A program made the translations under genes and the position numbers. Under the pieces are notes generated by a model, which was given only the letters and a program-made list of their open reading frames with translations, was not told where the DNA came from and ran no database searches. Shown in pieces: positions 61,195 through 64,000 of a stretch of DNA of 64,000 bases. Numbering within the stretch: position 1 is the first letter of the stretch; each line of letters opens with the position of its first letter. This DNA comes from UBA1402 sp964575345 (GTDB taxonomy: Bacteria > Bacteroidota > Bacteroidia > Bacteroidales > UBA1402), in contig CAZNQD010000007.1 of NCBI GenBank assembly GCA_964575345.1, positions 1 to 64,000 of the forward strand, given 5' to 3'.

Positions 61195-61313
61195 GATGAA
61201 GTTGTTTTTGATTGTTTGGTTTATTAATTGTTGGTTTTGTTTGTAATTTTGTTCGTTGTTTTTGAATAATCTTGATTGATTGTTCTCTGTCTTTAAAAAT
61301 TCACTCGCGATTG

Positions 61314-61361
61314 TGTCGTTTGCGATACAAATGTACAACATTCTTTTTATGTCGCAAGCGA
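61314..61361 (-). promoter_or_regulatory. Promoter with two operators for the GPx-ohrR operon
   Basis: On the minus strand CTTG (61358-61355), 19 bases and TACATTTG (61335-61328, perfect) form the promoter. Two copies of TGTCG(T/C)(T/A)(T/A)GCGA (plus strand) lie at 61314-61325 and 61350-61361, 36 bp apart. One covers the -33 box, the other the transcription start. This suits repression by OhrR. The leader is about 130 bases to ATG 61194. Confidence 0.7.
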
Positions 61362-61452
61362 TATGATTAGATTTAACTTACTTTATGTATTTTGCCATGG
61401 ATGATTAAGTTACGTTCGGGGTTAATCGCATGGTGTGCAGAGCGGTTTTTCG

Positions 61453-64000
61453 TCATTGAATGACGATTTTTATCGTTGAAGTTCCCTTTTTGGTACTGAG
61501 CCGACAGAAATAAAGGCCTTTGCTTAGGGCGTTTGTTTTCATAGCCAGGAGCTGTTTGCCCAGCGGAATTGTATGCTTTCCTTCGTGGAATTCCCGGTCA
61601 AAAACAGTCATCACCATTCTGCCCTGCAAGTCATACAGTCTAAGTTGGACCCGCCCTGCCCCGGTGGTGACGAAGGTAGCCATCGTGGCTGTATTTACGG
61701 GGTTGGGATATACTTCGAAACGATGTTGGGTGATGGAGTTCCCGGGCAAAGAGTTAAGTAGTCCTTCCACTTTAAAATTGTCAATAGCATAGGAATACGC
61801 CTCTCCTTCGCCCGATTTGAATCTTAGGGCAATGTATAATGTGTCGGGCGGGCAGTCAATTTGAGCCTGCATTATGTCCCATTCGGCCTCGGAGGCGTTC
61901 CAATCCAAACCCTCCAGGGCAATCCAGCTTGTGCTGTCGGTAGGACCGGAAAAATCACCGGTATAATAAATTTCCGGTTTATCGGCAAGCCCTGTCTGCC
62001 GGTACATAAATTCCAGTCTGACGCTGTCCGGACCGCTTGCATCCAGCGGGGGCGAAACAAGCCAGGAGTCTGTGTTTTTATCTTCTTCCTCATCAAACCA
62101 ATAGGGATTAACGGCGAACGCGCAATGACTGTCATCGTAGCCGAAATGATCCTGCAGCTGCCAGTGGTTGTTGCTTCCAAAACGCATACGGGTCCAACCG
62201 GTAAAATCGCTGCCGAAGTTTTCGAAAAAAGGGATAGAACTTGTCTTCTTCGGCGGTCCGACAAAGGCGAGTTCCTTCATGAACTGAATAAACTCCGCCC
62301 CTTCCTGCTCGCTCGATTTGCCGCCAAATACCGTCCAGTCCCTGCCGTTCCGGAGGAAAAGCCGCACTTTGGTCCAAAAATCGTCCGGGTATTTATCGTA
62401 CATGTAGCGCCAGTACATTTCGCCCAGCGCATATGCATCTACCCAAAAACCGTCCTCTTTGTTGACTTCGGCGTTATCGACAATTTCCAACCACTCCGGC
62501 TCCCGCCCGTATTTGCGTTGATAATGATAAAAAAGATCGTCAATTTTGTAGCGATGCCAGGTCATTTCTTCGTCGCTCATAAAGCCGTCGGTGCTTTCGG
62601 CCAGTCCTTCGTTCAAAAACTGACCGGGCATGAAACTGGTTGCGCTTAATTGTACGATTGGGCTCATCCTGTTCACCCAGCAATGCATAAATTCATGATT
62701 GATCAAACCATAATCACCCGAATCCAGGGGCAGGGAATTGATTTTGTCGGCTCCGCAAGCCAGGCCCTGAAAGTCGGTTCTGTCGTTGATTTCTTTCCCT
62801 ACCTCTGCATCGTAGAGGCAAATACTAAACCTATGTTTCATAAGCGGGCCAAAACGAGTGGATTGCAGAGCAAGCTGATCTTCCATATTGATGGCCATCG
62901 CTCCGATATATGGCCTCTCTTTGGCAGCAGCGTAAAAATCGAAGTTGGCCGAAGAATACAACAATTCAATACGATCTGTTTCTTTACTGTAGTAATGTTT
63001 GAGCAATTGTCGCCATTTATAGGTGTCGTTGCCGTAGAACCCGAAAAAATAGCACTGAATCAACACTTTTGACTGAAAGAAACTGGCCATTAAATCTTTG
63101 TTCCCGGGCAGGGATAAATCGCCAATATTTTGGAGAACCGAAAGGGAGGGCTCGTTGCTTCCCAGTTCTGAAAGTTTCTGCAACAAGGCCTGCCTGTCGG
63201 GGCGATAGCCCATTTCGTACAAACCAAAGCCTTCGGAAAACCAGCGTTCTGAACTGGCATCCATCCACCCGTACAAAGCCATCTGAGCAAGCTCGTTGAC
63301 GGCCAGCTTAGCCAAAGTGCCGTAATAGTTTACTTTTTTGTCCGTATCGAGAGGATGAAGAATGATGGTTCCTTGTTGAAAATCAAAAGAGCCGGCATCC
63401 CAGGCAAAACTTGAATCACCGGCATTTGAAGCCGGGTTTTGTGCCTCGTAAATCAGCTTAATTTTGTCAAGCTCCGGAAAAACAGTGTTCGACGAAGGAC
63501 GTTCCCACAAGGATTGGTACATTTGGTATTTGTATTCCAGCTCATCCACCAAATCAAGGTAATACTCTTCCTGATCTTGCAGGTTGGTATAAAACTCAAA
63601 GTGATCGGAGCTTCCGACCAAAGTGGAAGGGGCCCGGTATTCCTTAACGCGCACATTATCGAGCAAACAGTAAACGCCCTGATTGGCTGCCGCCTGATAA
63701 TGAAAAGCCAGATAAAGGCGATCGCCGGGGCTGTCGATACTGATTTCGTCCACCGAATGCCATTGATGTTGTTCAGGCCCGGGAGTGTAATTCAGCTCAG
63801 TCCAGGTAGACTGAGCCGCGTTCCCGTTGTAGGCAGCCGTGTAATAAAGGGCCGGCAGGTTTCCACTTCCTGAATAGAGAAAATCAAAATTAATCGCGAT
63901 CTTTTCCGCCCCTGAACAATCCAGGGCTTTGGTAATCAGCCAGTCATTTTGATCCAGGTCGCAAACTTCGAAGCGCATGCACCGGCCACTGTTGCCAGCC
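61453..64000 (-). CDS. T9SS-exported metallopeptidase with two gluzincin-like domains (partial)
   Basis: A large secreted protein whose N-terminus lies beyond the right edge; the frame is open to base 64000. From the edge inward it has a jelly-roll (choice-of-anchor J-like) domain, then a first peptidase-like domain near residues 225-260 (counted from Met at 63978) with NELAQ in place of HExxH and WFSEGFGLYE conserved. A second domain has HEFMH (residues 428-432) and NEGLAEST, a proper gluzincin zinc site. Another jelly-roll and a C-terminal T9SS sorting domain (last 80 residues, ending STIKIVIQ) follow. A protease of the cell surface is likely; substrate unknown. Confidence 0.8.
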   Translation of the reverse strand, partial: AGNSGRCMRFEVCDLDQNDWLITKALDCSGAEKIAINFDFLYSGSGNLPALYYTAAYNGNAAQSTWTELNYTPGPEQHQWHSVDEISIDSPGDRLYLAFHYQAAANQGVYCLLDNVRVKEYRAPSTLVGSSDHFEFYTNLQDQEEYYLDLVDELEYKYQMYQSLWERPSSNTVFPELDKIKLIYEAQNPASNAGDSSFAWDAGSFDFQQGTIILHPLDTDKKVNYYGTLAKLAVNELAQMALYGWMDASSERWFSEGFGLYEMGYRPDRQALLQKLSELGSNEPSLSVLQNIGDLSLPGNKDLMASFFQSKVLIQCYFFGFYGNDTYKWRQLLKHYYSKETDRIELLYSSANFDFYAAAKERPYIGAMAINMEDQLALQSTRFGPLMKHRFSICLYDAEVGKEINDRTDFQGLACGADKINSLPLDSGDYGLINHEFMHCWVNRMSPIVQLSATSFMPGQFLNEGLAESTDGFMSDEEMTWHRYKIDDLFYHYQRKYGREPEWLEIVDNAEVNKEDGFWVDAYALGEMYWRYMYDKYPDDFWTKVRLFLRNGRDWTVFGGKSSEQEGAEFIQFMKELAFVGPPKKTSSIPFFENFGSDFTGWTRMRFGSNNHWQLQDHFGYDDSHCAFAVNPYWFDEEEDKNTDSWLVSPPLDASGPDSVRLEFMYRQTGLADKPEIYYTGDFSGPTDSTSWIALEGLDWNASEAEWDIMQAQIDCPPDTLYIALRFKSGEGEAYSYAIDNFKVEGLLNSLPGNSITQHRFEVYPNPVNTATMATFVTTGAGRVQLRLYDLQGRMVMTVFDREFHEGKHTIPLGKQLLAMKTNALSKGLYFCRLSTKKGTSTIKIVIQ

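Noticed and set aside
61195..61341. N-terminal extension of the glutathione peroxidase
   Set aside because: It begins upstream of the promoter -7 and its residues are low-complexity; ATG 61194 gives the normal family length.
1..64000. CRISPR array, IS element, prophage or integron
   Set aside because: I saw no regular spaced repeats, transposase, integrase or phage structural genes. The only direct repeats are the gap flanks and the ohrR array.

Overview
The window is chromosomal DNA from a member of the Bacteroidota, most likely a plant-polysaccharide-degrading Bacteroidales/Marinilabiliales-type anaerobe. The evidence is internal. Promoters fit the Bacteroidota consensus TTTG-N19/20-TANNTTTG. 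Two proteins end in type IX secretion (T9SS) sorting domains. Lipoproteins are many, and family markers include type III glutamine synthetase, the Bacteroidota 'putative porin', DUF6913 and the serC-serA-DUF1015 order. No phage, IS element, CRISPR array or rRNA is visible.

Layout. 1-1055: the end of a leftward mltG and a tRNA-Ser. 1056-6370: an intergenic region with an assembly gap, then a nitrogen-assimilation operon (outer-membrane barrel, P-II, ammonium transporter, glutamine synthetase III). 6541-10527: a FemAB-type peptidoglycan enzyme, an AraC-type regulator with a metal-binding (HMA) N-terminus, and the copper ATPase CopA. 10552-15497: a leftward stretch with secreted MsrA, a decayed BlaR1-like M56-M23 pseudogene, an AT-rich pair of a radical SAM enzyme and a Gfo/Idh/MocA oxidoreductase, a Tat-exported flavodoxin and a YdeI-like protein. 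15656-26810: tRNA-Cys, small proteins, folC, and a leftward housekeeping run porin-ligA-DUF6913-dapA-pheT-yebC. 26982-35568: slyD, aroC, a group combining dipeptidyl peptidase III, a PL10-like pectate lyase and a LamG-KdgF fusion lipoprotein, then pheA and a GNAT protein. 35644-40558: leftward serC-serA-DUF1015-yigZ-yip1-smpB. 40699-41970: rarA.

42000-59251 is a pectin / rhamnogalacturonan-I utilisation locus without SusC/SusD in view. It contains an AraC regulator, GH42, GH105 and a giant T9SS-exported PL11 lyase rightward. Cardiolipin synthase intervenes. A six-hairpin glycosidase, GH28 and a two-domain esterase run leftward, and a DUF4861 lipoprotein runs rightward. Together they could cleave the RG-I backbone (PL11, GH28), finish unsaturated disaccharides (GH105), trim galactan side chains (GH42) and remove esters. 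The PL10/KdgF pair at 30.8-33.5 kb would process homogalacturonan products. The window ends with a glutathione peroxidase-OhrR operon that has a well-formed double operator, and a partial T9SS-exported metallopeptidase.

The main surprises are these. Both 100-N gaps are flanked by exact 55-bp duplications, so they look like unmerged contig overlaps; closing the second restores an intact DUF4861 gene. The M56-M23 gene is broken at an A10 run. KdgF is fused to a LamG lipoprotein. PL11 is fused to autotransporter-type beta repeats plus a T9SS domain. The radical SAM/oxidoreductase pair has no assignable pathway.
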